NCBI GenBank assembly: GCA_963920635.1
Contig: OY987305.1
Span: 4,379,153-4,443,152 of the forward strand
Source of the DNA: Pseudeuparius sepicola
Lineage: Eukaryota; Arthropoda; Insecta; Coleoptera; Anthribidae
Direction: 5' to 3'
Length of the DNA: 64,000 bases
Shown here one piece after another: positions 23,784 to 34,064 of this stretch. The notes under the pieces are model-generated. The model worked only from the letters and a program-made list of their open reading frames with translations. It was not told where the DNA came from and ran no database searches. Positions within the stretch are counted from its first letter, which is position 1, and the number at the start of each line of letters is the position of its first letter. The position numbers and the translations under genes are program-made.

Positions 23784-24035
23784 CTCGACCGTGCTCTTGG
23801 CGGTGATACCACCAATTAATAATGTCTGTATTACCATAGCAGGCACCGCCATTCGCTGGTTGTTAGTATAAGTGCAAGGCTCCTGAATATAAGGTTCTTC
23901 CGGGTTAAACCTTAGGAACACCATAAGCATCATGGTTAAGGGTATGTTTAAAGTAGGAGCATCTAATTTTCTATCCTCGCGGAGTGTACCAGAAACAGGA
24001 TTGTACATATAAGGTACAGATTCGGAGAATCGCGG
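23784..24035 (-). CDS. Candidate internal exon of an unidentified minus-strand gene (84 codons, phase 0-0)
   Basis: On the minus strand TTTATAG|CCG opens an 84-codon frame (PRFSESVPYMYNPVSGTLRE...) that ends GTCGAG|GTCAGT, a usable donor. Both ends are phase 0, matching the phase-0 donor of the exon at 28254-27844, so the two may belong to one gene. The peptide has a hydrophobic stretch (PLTMMLMVFLRF), one Cys and a Pro/Glu-rich NPEEPYIQEP segment. I do not recognise the family. The acceptor has a weak pyrimidine tract and an in-frame TAG lies immediately upstream, as expected for an exon edge. Other exons may intervene. Confidence 0.45.
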
Positions 24036-24477
24036 CTATAAATAAGCGAATTTTTTGCCCTGTCTGTATAAATCGAAAGTGTCGACTGAGATATAATTGC
24101 TTGGCAATAAAGATGAAACCGCCGGGGGGTTTATATAAGCTTCCATTTGATTTGTTTCAGGTGTTTCAGGTTGAAAAGATGCGGGAATGAGTTATAAATA
24201 CAAACATTTTCCGTGAAGGAAAATACAAGGTTCGACAATAACACAAAAATAAAAAAGATTTACTTTTAAAATCTGGGGAACAAGTCGCTAATGTTTAACT
24301 TTCAATCATAAAACTCCTTTAAATAACATTTTTCTATCGAAGTAAATGCTAATGAGACTTCAGGGAGAATTCAAACGAATGCTTAGTACTATTTTTTTCT
24401 ACGATAGTTATTGTGCAGCGAGTTAAGCAGTGCATGTGAGTGCACAAGTTGTGCTTATTAGTTAATATTTTAACAAA
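24036..24477. other. Short noncoding stretch between the minus exon and a plus candidate exon
   Basis: No repeat recognised. The right end (24410-24477) would be the 5-prime leader of the candidate exon at 24478. No TATA box is clear. Confidence 0.3.
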
Positions 24478-24538
24478 ATGTTCGTGTCTACATTACTTTT
24501 GCTGTCCTTGATGACACAAGCACATGGCACAAAAAAAT
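24478..24538 (+). CDS. Candidate first exon encoding a signal peptide
   Basis: AACAAAATG gives a good start context. The frame reads MFVSTLLLLSLMTQAHGTKK: a short n-region, a Leu-rich core and a likely cleavage after AHG. It ends T|GTAAAT, a plausible donor in phase 1. Without splicing the frame stops about 15 codons later. No later plus-strand exon could be matched. If the flanking minus exons form one gene, this would be a nested, antisense gene in its intron. The product would be secreted; function unknown. Confidence 0.4.
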
Positions 24539-24779
24539 GTAAATTATTTTTTCGACATTCGTCAGGCAGTATATAGTAGATGGTGTAAGTAGCGAAGTAT
24601 CGACAATATTATATTCGATATCGAAACTATTAAACTAAGGCAAAGTCTATTCTAATTATTGCAATTATCCCTATATTTATACTCAACATACTTAATTAAA
24701 TGTCGCTAAAGTTGAGATTATATATTTTTATACGGGTAATTCAGTTATGATGTAAAAAATTTTAACTACAGGTGGAAAA

Positions 24780-25375
24780 AAAAGCTTAATACGAATTCGA
24801 AATTAAAAAAATCAAAAGTCAACCAAAAAAAGAAAAAAATTGTTTCAGAAGTGTATTAGGTATGGTCCCATTTAAATTTAAAGAAAAAATTCCACCCCTA
24901 AGGGTAGATAAATAGGGGATGAAAGTTCATATTGGACCGATTTGGATGATTCTTTTTTTATTAGAAAGGGGTTACCTTAGGGGTGGTCACATTTAAATTT
25001 GAAGAGAAAATTTTCAATCCTAAGGGTGGACAAATAGAGGATGGAATTTAATATTGGACCGATTTCGATAATTCATAGTAATTCACTAAAAAATAAGAAA
25101 TTAAAAAAATTAAAACCGACTTCATAAATTTGCCCGTATGCACCTTTCAACTAAAATTTTAGAAATATTTTTCTCTTTCTAAATTAAGTTATCTTTGGAG
25201 TCGGTGAGTAAGTTATGATGTATGATGTAGGATATGATGTACTTATATCTAAATAGATTTAAATTCCTTGCCTTGACTGTCATCAAATCCAAAGATAACT
25301 CAATTTAGAAAGATAAAAATATTTCTAAAATTTTAGTTGAAATGTGTATACGGGCAAATTCTCAAGTCGGTGTTA
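24780..25375. repeat. Repeat with two 120-bp direct units and an AAAACCGACTTC palindrome
   Basis: Unit 1 (from 24865) and unit 2 (from 24985) share GGTC-CATTTAAATTT, AAGGGT-GA-AAATAG and ATTGGACCGATTT. To the right, about 25116-25200 and 25268-25373 are inverted copies (CCGACTTC...CAACTAAAATTTTAGAAAT and its complement). AAAACCGACTTC is a motif common in non-autonomous insect elements. No ORF. Confidence 0.6.
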
Positions 25376-26421
25376 TTTTTTATTATTTTTTGTAAATTGC
25401 GGGTTGACCCACAAACTGTCAGCTATAACAAAATAGCCAACATTGCGGGTACGTCGTGCATAAAAAATATTGCTCGATTCCTTCCACAGGGGAGTACTAG
25501 AATTTTTTCTGTGTTATAAAATGAAAAGCGATTTGAATCGAAACATCGGAATTGTCGTGGCCTTGAGTTGAGGACGTCACATACGAGTCGGACGAGCCTC
25601 GAGCGTCGATACCGACCTATCCCACTAGATTTTTAAGTGAGATGCAATTATTTAATTTGTTCTTTTTGCGAGATCCGATCTGCTCGAACGGCACGCACAT
25701 GAAAATTGCACCAGGCACGCCGTTTAGTATTTTTTGAAACATCCCATTACGTGGATTACGGAAGAATTACATGTCATTTCGGTCCCGCGTTTTTTCTACT
25801 GCCTTAATTGATTTCTCGACTATTAGATGCTCCACTATCAAAGGACCCATAAAACAATTATTTCTTATTTGTGATTCCAGAGCTAAGCGCCGATTCTCGT
25901 TTTTGCTTGCGATTCGTAATAATTTTTTAATAAAGTTTATTAACTTTATTTAATAACCGTATTACCTATCGCTTTTAGTAAATTAAAGTGTTGAAGTGAT
26001 TCGTTCCGGTTCTTCACGATACGTATTTTTTTGGTAAACGCTGGCATAAAGAAACGTTTTACTGTTATTAATTTTGTTATTTGTTGTTTTATTAACAACG
26101 GAAGCGAAATACCATTCTGCACTGTTAAATTAAAAAATACCATTTAGAAAATTATAAACAATAATTGTTTTTTTGTGGTTGTGAATTTTTCAGAAATTCT
26201 GGGAACATCGCAATCCTTTATCGTTGCTATAATTATGACTACTACAGTTATAGTTCACAGTTTAATTTTTCGAAATACATATTTAAAAAACCCGAAACCG
26301 ATTTCGTACATGGACATAACATATTCCTATAGAAATATTAATCAAAACAGTAAAAAATTGCAATTTTTTAAGATCTGCTCCATTATATTCTGAAACACTC
26401 AGATATCATACGTATTCTAAG
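25376..26421. other. Noncoding, no repeat recognised
   Basis: 25520-25760 is GC-moderate; the remainder is AT-rich with anonymous ORFs (25771, 25946 minus, 26175). No exon supported. Confidence 0.3.
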
Positions 26422-27140
26422 CATTGTGAATTTTTTTTATGATCAGCATGGGGATCTCGGAAACTAGCGGAGATAGAAGGTAGGTGAAATGGGGGAAATA
26501 ATTGCAGTGAGCCAAATTTAATGCGCCTTGTGGATTTTTGAAAATGTCATGGCTTACTAAATATTTAGAAAAAAACGAAATTTTGGCGATTTATTCTAAT
26601 CCATCTAGCTTCGTTGTTTCTGATTTTAGATGAAAAGTGTAAATACCAAAGTTGGAGGGAATTGTGTCCCCAATACGATTATCATGTCCTACTTTCCATG
26701 GCAGCTGCCATTTTCGAGATATGACTTAAACTTGTGTTTTTTTAATGGAAACCATAGTTATTTCCGTTATTTTTCTGAATAACCATATCGAGTAGAAATG
26801 GCTGATTTTTTGAGAGGTTTCCACTTAAAAAAACACAAGTTTGTGTCATATCTCGAAAATGATAGTTGCCACGGAAAGTAGGACAGGATAACCGCATTGG
26901 GGACACAATTCCATCCAACTTTGGTATTTACACTTTTTATCTAAAATCAGAAGCAACGAAGAATAAATCGCCCAAATTTCGTTTTTGTTAAATATCTAGT
27001 AAGCCATGCCTTTTTTAAAGATCCACAAGGCGCATTAAGTTGGGCCCACAAAACTGCAGTTCTTTCCCCATTTGACCTTCCTGCTATCTCCGATAGTTTC
27101 CGAGATCCCCATACTTATCACCAAAAAAACTCAGCCTGTA
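26422..27140. mobile_element. Palindromic element (family M2), complete
   Basis: Arms start CATGGGGATCTCGGAAACTAGCGGAGATAG (split here as CATGGGGATCTC and GGAAACTAGC) and end with the mirrored form before AGCCTGTATAATG. Internal shared blocks are ATTTTCGAGATATGAC / GTCATATCTCGAAAAT and AAACTTGTGTTTTTTTAATGG. The left tip has lost its TACAGGG. It lies in the large intron if the two minus-strand exons belong together. A half copy is at 42545-43050. Confidence 0.75.
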
Positions 27141-27843
27141 TAATGTGTCTTAAAGTTTGTTAAAAGCTGCAATCATAATTATTATTAACCATAAATCTAG
27201 AAACCATATACATACCACTGTTATAATAGTGGTTAATAATAATAATAGTTACATACTGACCTTAATAATTCTGATATACACTAATTCAACCTTGAAAATA
27301 TTTTATTATAACTAATATTTCAATAAAAATTAGGAAAAAAAAAATTGCAAATAAGTTTTTAAATTGTATTTTCAATTAGATTACCTAGGTAGGTACTTCT
27401 GGCATCAAGATAAAATGCTAATATCAAATTTTGTGTAGAATTCAGTAGGATTTTCATTTCAGGAGAAACACACAAAAAAAAGTTTTTTCGAATTATAACT
27501 ATACAAAATCACGAAGAGAAAATTTTCTGTAGAATCCCTAATAAGATTTTAGGAGATACAATAAAAAAACTGAGGCCGAACAAAAATTTAAATGAATTTG
27601 TTGGCAATTTTTTTGCATTTTTTTTTTATTTCATATTGCTGTAAAAAATGACCGAAATCTACGAAACAACATTCGGTACTACCTCTACACATCTAACAAT
27701 TCATTTCGAGTTCCTCGGCCCCAGGGTTATCTCCCTTCATCGTCCCATCTAAAACAAATCTCTCGAACAAAGACAGCGTGCCCAGTACCATTCTGTACCC
27801 CATCTTCCCCGACAAAAAAACAAAACCCACGCGAGTACCTTAC
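27141..27843. other. AT-rich putative intron sequence
   Basis: Downstream of the donor at 27843 on the minus strand. No repeat structure except weak GTGTTTCTCC-type similarity; no gene. Confidence 0.35.
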
Positions 27844-28254
27844 CTGGCTGATGTTTGTCGAGATCTTAATCTGCGGCTTCTCCCTTTTACTCAAATAGAA
27901 CTCGTGCGTCCGGCTGTTGTCCCTCGGCTCGGCGGTGGTACCCATCGTCGTCTCGAACGTCGTATCCGTCTCCGTGATGGTACTGATAGTGTTCCCCGCC
28001 TTGGTAGTCGTCAGGGGTACCGTACTAAGCCGCGCCGTCGTCGTGGTGCCGTTCTGAGGGGCGAAATTCGTCGTAGTGGCCGGAAGGGTGGTTTTGGAAA
28101 TTCTCTTGGTGGTGGTGGCGGTTTCCTCCGGCGGCGGGAGGGTCGTGGTGATTTTCTCGCCGGAGCTTTTGGGTTGGCGCAGCCACGGGAGGGTCCAGAA
28201 CTGACCATCGACGTGCACGAAGGAGAGGAGACCGAGAAGGAGTACAGCGCGCAT
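27844..28254 (-). CDS. First coding exon of a secreted Thr-rich, mucin-like protein
   Basis: I chose the ATG at 28254 because it opens a classic signal peptide, MRAVLLLGLLSFVHVDG. The same frame extends upstream to 28494 but is Arg-rich and reads like 5-prime UTR. Residues about 35-105 are dominated by Thr with Pro and Ser (runs such as ITTTLPPPEETATTTKR), typical of O-glycosylated linkers. NGT and NIS sequons add possible N-glycosylation. The exon is exactly 137 codons and ends AGCCAG|GTAAGG, a consensus phase-0 donor. The frame runs on only by read-through. The exon is clearly GC-richer than its surroundings. Family unknown; extracellular or cuticle/gut mucin roles are possible but unproven. 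Confidence 0.75.
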
Positions 28255-28530
28255 CGTGAGAGTAGTTAAGACCGCGGCGGTACGAACGTATCTGCGGAAG
28301 AAGAGACCAGCGACGTCTAGGCTAACCCACTTCCTATCTAGTGGTACGGTATCGGCACGGCAGGCGGGAGAGAGAATGGGGATGTTGGGGAAGGTTTCCC
28401 ACGATGATCGGGTTCCCCTACGGACGGTACCATCGGCGGGATATCGGCGTCTCGAAAAAAGTAATAATTTCGGTGATAATACTACACCGCACAAGCATTC
28501 AGTTGCTTCTGGGGTACTCCTAGTTTAGAC
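28255..28530 (-). promoter_or_regulatory. 5-prime leader / promoter region of the Thr-rich gene
   Basis: GC-rich, with repeated GGTACC-type and CGGCGGG patches. The transcription start is not obvious. A hAT element inserted at 28523-28530 marks the upstream side, about 270 bp from the ATG. Confidence 0.4.
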
Positions 28531-28646
28531 TATAGATGGCTGGAGCGTTTATGAGCAGAAGCATTTTATGAGCAGGACATTTTTTTTAAAGTGTCTTGCC
28601 ATTTTTGGTCACTGTCCGGCAGTTTTGGAGCATTTATGATCATTTA

Positions 28647-29297
28647 TACAGGGTATCCCAACGAAAATTTGACCCCCCAAAAATTCGAAAACCGAACAAT
28701 ATTTGAAAATTCGCCGAGACCCGTCGATTTTTGTTTTTGGGGGGAGCTTTTTTGACAGTCCGATATGTTCATCCCCCCAATCCCTAGCAACCCCAACTTT
28801 AAAATTTCAAATGGAACTACCCCCCTTGTGGCGCATCATTTTAAAGCCCTTTTTATTGCGAATACAGTGATGTATCGTTTTTAGAATTCTGTTGAGATTT
28901 GACAGAATTATTGGCTAAAACGGAAAGTTCACAATCCACTGTACGCGTATTAATTTCTACACAAATGCCCGCCACTATTAAGTTTTTTATCTACTACACC
29001 CGACCAAATTACATAGTTTTTATTGACGCCTCGATCAGTTTACAAAAAAGTCACAAATGAAAAAGCAGAAGCAAAACAAAAAAAGTTCACACGAATTCAA
29101 ACCTTATATCTTTTTAAAATATGTAACAAAATGTCACTGTCACAAAAAAAGTTCCCGTTTTTTTGCTTCTAACCACGAAATCGTTACTTTCAGCCTGCCC
29201 CCAAAAACAAAAATCGACGGGTCTCGGCGAATTTCCAAATATTGTTCGGTTTTCGAATCTTTGGGGGGGGGTCAAGTTTTCGTTGTGATACCCTGTA
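28647..29297. mobile_element. TA-target palindromic MITE nested in the hAT element
   Basis: Starts TACAGGGTATCCCAACG and ends with GATACCCTGTA, flanked by TA on both sides (28645-28646, 29298-29299). Inverted repeats are about 100 bp, including CCGAGACCCGTCGATTTTTG. The central ORF at 29057 has no domain. TA duplication and CAGGGT tips indicate a Tc1/mariner-type MITE. Confidence 0.9.
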
Positions 29298-29450
29298 TAA
29301 CTGTCAGTTAGAGAATTAATGAGAATTTCTGGTCACTTGTGAGCATTTTTATGGTCATTTATAAAAAAACTCCATTTCTAACCTATAAAACTACAAAACC
29401 GTTTCTAATTCTAACCTAGAATATTGCGAACTGTGTACCTACTTTGCAAA

Positions 29451-29660
29451 ATGGTCAAACAAAATTCAATAGTCTGGAATTACTTCAAGAAAAGAAGTGA
29501 CCAAAAATTAAAATATGCTATTTGTGAATTTTGTAAAGCTGAATATTTTGCCCATGCGGGAAGAATGAGAAAACATTTAATTCAATGTTCAAAGGCTCCA
29601 GTACAGATAAAGAAGTTATTTAGATTTAGTAACAAAAATGTAAAAAGTATTTGTAACTAA
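29451..29660 (+). CDS. Isolated BED zinc-finger protein of a hAT element
   Basis: 69 codons starting MVKQNSIVWNYF. The BED pattern is complete: aromatic WNYF, then AICEFC (Cx2C), then HLIQC (Hx3C). BED fingers bind DNA at the N terminus of hAT transposases. Here the ORF ends about 25 residues after the finger, and no RNase-H or hATC part follows before the element ends. I start at the second ATG because it directly precedes the finger; an upstream in-frame ATG at 29424 adds nine residues. A DNA-binding-only product could act as a repressor of its own family (inference), or this may be just a truncated copy. Confidence 0.75.
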   Translation: MVKQNSIVWNYFKKRSDQKLKYAICEFCKAEYFAHAGRMRKHLIQCSKAPVQIKKLFRFSNKNVKSICN

Positions 29661-30100
29661 CCTACATCATGGGTCTTCTAAATCTGTCTTCAGTCTGTAA
29701 CTAGGTTTTTTTTATTTTACATATTTTAAATTTTTTTATTTTTGTTTTACTTTATACTTTTTTGTGTCCTGCGCAAAATCATAAATGCTCGGACACTTGC
29801 CATCTATAGTTTAGACTATTGCGAGGGTGAGAATTATTGTTATTATTATTATTTAAAATTTGCTTTCTTGTGTCTTAAAAGATTCTGGTGAAATAATGAC
29901 CTCAAATTGTAATATAAAAGATTTAAATTTATATCAGGAGTACGACACATCTTGCAGCTACAGTGTATTCGAAAGGAATTGATAGCACAGATGAAGTTCC
30001 AGGGCCATGAAATGATCGTAAACCACAGACGGCGTCATTTTCCTTTATTTTCAATGTGTAAAATAGAAACATTATCTTTAAAAATATAGTTGTCTAACAA

Positions 30101-30720
30101 ATGAGTAGCGTAAGCTGGGCGAAACAGAACCGAAGGTCTATTCTCATAGACAAACGCGAAATCAAGGGAATAATACCTACAGGCTATAAGAAGATTTCTC
30201 TAATGAGAGAAGAAACATTTTCTTACTTGGATGAAATTTTGTTAAACGAGGGACATACTGTTTCAAGAGTATATGGAAAGACCAAAATATTCAAAGTTCT
30301 CGGCAAGCTTTTATGAAAGGGTTTTCAAGAGGTATATAAACCCTCTGTCTGGAAAAGATCGTAGGTTAATAACAAACATTGGAAGCGAAGATGGATTTCT
30401 AGATGGCAGTTTATTACACTTTCAATCCAATTCTACTAAAGATTACCACGAGGAAATGACGGCCGATGTATTTGAAGAATATTTTCAGCAAAAATGATAG
30501 AGCGGATAGCAAATAATTCCATAATTGTAATGGATAATGCAAGTTATTATTCTAGACAGTGAAGAAGCTTCCAACGAGTTCTTGGAGAAGAGCGAATATT
30601 ATTGAATGGCAGAATTTGGAGAAGGAATTGTAAAAAAAGAACTTTCACAAATAGCCAGCCTGCATATATTTAAGAAATATGTTACAACATGTTATTGAGA
30701 AAGAAAATAAAATGTGAAAT
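30101..30720 (+). pseudogene. Broken DDE transposase, second copy type
   Basis: Frame 1 (30101-30313) gives an N-terminal part and YLDEILLNEGHTVSRVY, a worn first catalytic block (expected DETW replaced by DEIL). The next frame (30273-30497) has KDRRLITNIGSEDGF, GSLLHFQSNST and DYHEEMTADVFEEYF. After a stop the second catalytic block is IIVMDNASYYSRQ (about 30520-30560), then another stop. Same superfamily as 1394-2519 but clearly a different lineage. Ends of the element are not seen; about 150-200 bp upstream may be its leader. Confidence 0.85.
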
Positions 30721-30736
30721 CTTGATGAATTGATTA

Positions 30737-32183
30737 CAGGGTTGATAAAAATCACGATTTTTTAAAATAAAAAATCAACGTTTTTTTTAAAACATCATGA
30801 TTTTTTAATTTTTTTAAAATTAATGTTGGCTAGTTGTTATTAACATGCATATTTTTTAACTGTTTATATCTTGTTTCGTCAAATGAAAAATATTTTCAAG
30901 CGTTGGATAATATACTCAGAATAGTAAATTACTTCTTATTTCTTATACACTTCACAAGTTATTTTTTTACCCACAATATACCACAATAAAGTTAAACAAT
31001 ATTCAGTTTTTATTTTCAGATTAGGTTCTCTGTTTCTTTAGAAGGATTTTTTGGAAGTTTTATTTTTGTGAAATTTTGCTAAATTCCTTTTCAAGTATTA
31101 TAATAAATATTATTATGTATAAAAAGTTGTCAGTTTTGTTTTTGTATCAAAAACTATTTTAAGGTCTTCTTTCTTTGAATAGACCTATAGTGTGGTCATT
31201 ATGGGATTTTTTTTATTAATTGCACAACGAAAATACAAATATTCCCGAAAGTTGGTGCATGTTCGATAATCATATTAGGCGCACTTAGAATGGTTGCAAG
31301 TCAAACAGCATACAGGGTAGGTAAAAAAATATAAAAATTGTACAAGAGTAAAGTACCCTTATTTCAGAAAATTCAACAAAATGTTATTAAGAAAAGTTGT
31401 CTAGAATTAAAAGTTATGTCTAAATACCAAAACATGGCTTCCTAAGAAAAAGAAATATATTTTTTTGAAAAACATTAATAATTTCCTAAAAAAAATTGTT
31501 TTAATATTCACTCTGAACAATTTCATAAATCAATCAAAACTATATCAATTTCGCATAACTTTGTTCAAATTCGAGCATATTTGTAAAATTAACTTAGATT
31601 TTTAATTTTTTAGGGAATCACAAACTTCAAATAAATATGTTTGTTGCAACGATATTAAACAAAACTTTAAAATTTCGCAAACATTCTTTTGAACAAGGTA
31701 AAACATTGTAATGATAATGTGTATATTAAAAAACTGTAATTTAAGGTGCAATATTTTGATTTTAAATCTTTATTAAGAAACTGACGAAAATTTTTTTTCT
31801 TAGGAGGCTATGTTTCGGTATTTAGGCATAGCTTTTAATTCTAAACAACTTTTCTTAATAATCTTTTGCTGAATTTTGTGAAATAAGGGTACTTTACTCT
31901 TGTGCAATTTTCATATTTTTTTACCTACCCTGTATGCTGTTTAACTTGCAACCAATCTAAGTGCACCTAATATGACTATTGAACATGCATCAACTTTCGG
32001 CAGTGTCTGTATTTTGGTTGTGCAATTAATAAAAAAAGTCCCATATGTTGCACACTTAAATGACCACACTGTATATTTTTAAATATCCTGATTTTAATAA
32101 TAATTTTATTAAAAAAATCGCTCTGATTAAAATCATGATTTTAATCACGATTTAATCAACTGTTTTAAATTATTTCAACCCTG
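30737..32183. mobile_element. hAT-like non-autonomous element interrupted by a palindrome
   Basis: Tips CAGGGTTGA (left) and TTTCAACCCTG (right), with AATCACGATTTTT / AAAATCATGATTTTAATCACG subterminal inverted repeats. Flanks ATTGATTA (30729-30736) and ATTGATGG (32184-32191) fit a worn 8-bp duplication. Family N palindrome sits inside at 31185-32073. No ORF. Confidence 0.65.
31185..32073. mobile_element. Palindromic element, family N, nested
   Basis: Outer tips TATAGTGTGGTC / GACCACACTGTA. A second end-like motif TACAGGGTA lies 126 bp inside on the left (31311) and its mirror ends at 31934 on the right, giving two repeats per arm (IR/DR layout). Arms share CAAAACATGGC-, TTAGGAGGCTATGTTTCGG- and GTACTTTACTCTTG-type blocks. 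No coding content. A related copy is at 51118-52420. Confidence 0.8.
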
Positions 32184-32191
32184 ATTGATGG

Positions 32192-33437
32192 ACGACAACA
32201 TAATTTTGGGTCGCCACTACATACTGAATCACCCTGTATATTGTAAAATATTTTCGGAATGTAGTACTCATGTTTCTCTGTCTATACTTTTTTCTAGCAT
32301 TAACGATGTAGAAGATATAGACCACCGCGGTCTACGTAACTCACTCTGTATATCGGAAAAGCTACGTACCGAACAAATGAAAAATTATCATTTGCCATTT
32401 TTTATCTGATGGAAAATGAGCTTATTATTGACTTTGCTTCCTAATGCAAATATGAGTAATGTGAGAGGAGTTCACGGATCGCTTCGTTTTAAAATTTAAA
32501 TACTGTTCACGCTAATTCGTACCAATTTCGTGGGAAAGGTAGCGTTCTTAGCAAAAATTTATAGGCAATATCTTAGGGCATTTTTTCGACTTGCGGTATA
32601 TTTTGCGAAACTCCGTTATTTATTAAGGCTGCTCATCACACACATAATTGTCCATTTCACAGATTAGACGAAAGCATTTCTCTCGGTTTTATAGCGAGGA
32701 TTTTTTACGGCTCTAACCCACATTTACTCACTTATATTTCTTCTTATTAGAAGTAAACGTATGTTAACCCCGAGCGAATTCATTTTGAAGAAAAAAACTC
32801 TGAGCCGTGAGAAAATTTGTTTACCCGGGCACTGAAGTTCAACGAATGTAACGAATATAAACTACATAAATTTAAAAAATGCACGAGCCCTTCAAATAAT
32901 ATAATTTAGTGAGAGCGGTCACCCGTCCATGCAGAGACCGCGCCCGCCGCCGCTGCAAATGATCATTTATTTATATATATTTTCGAATTAAAATATCAGA
33001 CTAGGAAATATTTTCTCCGCGATTTTACATCGTTTTTATGACTCTAGCCTACTTCGTAAAAATGTATAGTCAGTCACGCATATTTAATTTGTTCTCAAAG
33101 TAAATTAGTGCCAATCTTTATCTGTGCAAACAAAGGCTGGAAAATTTTATAGTAAACTAGTTTTCTGACTGATTCGCAAATTGTTTCCTTCTTAATGATG
33201 CCCGGGGTGTCCGTATTTTAATTAACACTCTATGGAATTATCTGCGCGCTTTTATAGTCAATAAAGTAAGACATCATTGTACTGTGCGTGTGAGAGCGCA
33301 TGGCTCAAAGCACACGGGAAACTAGGCACAAAAACGTAACGTTTTTCTTGAAGCAGTTTTCCAATATACATGTTTGTATAGACTAGAACTATCGTTTTGG
33401 TTACAAATTGGAAATTAGTGCATACATCTATTCATAC
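32192..33437. other. Noncoding, no gene supported
   Basis: One end-like ATCACCCTGTATATT near 32229 and AACTCACTCTGTATATC near 32338 are transposon scraps. The remainder (32400-33437) is unique-looking with short anonymous ORFs only. Confidence 0.35.
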
Positions 33438-33886
33438 ACTCTATTCAAACTAAATGCAAGTGGCGCGTAAACATTTACACGATAGAAGCACGTGTACAAT
33501 TCTGAGGGCTAATACGAGGCAGGGCCGCATTAAGGACGATCTCTATGAATTTTATAATATAAAATATTGAAATAATATGCCCCAGTATTAAGAATTTTAA
33601 AAACAAACTTTTATGGCACACCTAGTCTTCTTGAAAATGTAAGTTGATGTTGTAAATAATACAAATCGTAGCTCCAACAATTAATAAACATCGAAAGAAT
33701 TATATCGGAAAAAAGGTCCACTTGCAACTCATTACACCTCTGTAGGAAACACCGACTCGCTGCACTCGCCCGCCGGGCCAGACTTTATTGCCGGCAAGCC
33801 AATAGCAAGCCGATCATGTGCGTATCACTCTCTAGCCATGCAACAACTTGTGTTTATGTTTCACTTGCGTTTAGTTTGAATAGAGT
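33438..33886. mobile_element. Non-autonomous element with 25-bp TIRs
   Basis: Left ACTCTATTCAAACTAAATGC and right (complement) ACTCTATTCAAACTAAACGC, extending to AAGTG. The interior is GC-richer on the right and lacks an ORF. The target duplication is unclear. Confidence 0.65.
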
Positions 33887-34064
33887 ATAGCATTTCATTT
33901 ATTTATTTTAAACAAAACCAAAATTGCATTTCTAACCCACTCTTTTTCTAGTGTAAAATCATTCTGTCCGCTGTGGAATTGTCAATGTTTTGACAACTTG
34001 TGACTGCAGATAAAAATTTTTAGTTTATACTCATACTGGAAATTGTGAACATATACAAATTTTA

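Larger units (their letters stand above)
28531..29808 (+). mobile_element. Non-autonomous hAT element carrying only a BED zinc finger
   Basis: It is flanked by the perfect 8-bp target duplication GTTTAGAC (28523-28530 and 29809-29816), the hallmark length for hAT. Ends: TATAGATGGC left, GCCATCTATA right, with further subterminal matches (AGCATTTATGA, GCAGGACA). It encodes one small BED-finger ORF (29451-29660) and no catalytic domain. A palindromic MITE is nested at 28647-29297. The insertion lies just upstream of the Thr-rich gene. Confidence 0.9.

Noticed and set aside
28255..28494. N-terminal extension of the Thr-rich protein to an upstream ATG at 28494
   Set aside because: The extension is Arg-rich, lacks features and would bury the signal peptide that begins at the internal ATG 28254.
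27778..28528. Several plus-strand ORFs and a second minus frame over the Thr-rich exon
   Set aside because: GC-rich shadow frames (Arg/Gly-rich peptides) opposite a well-formed exon with signal peptide and donor.
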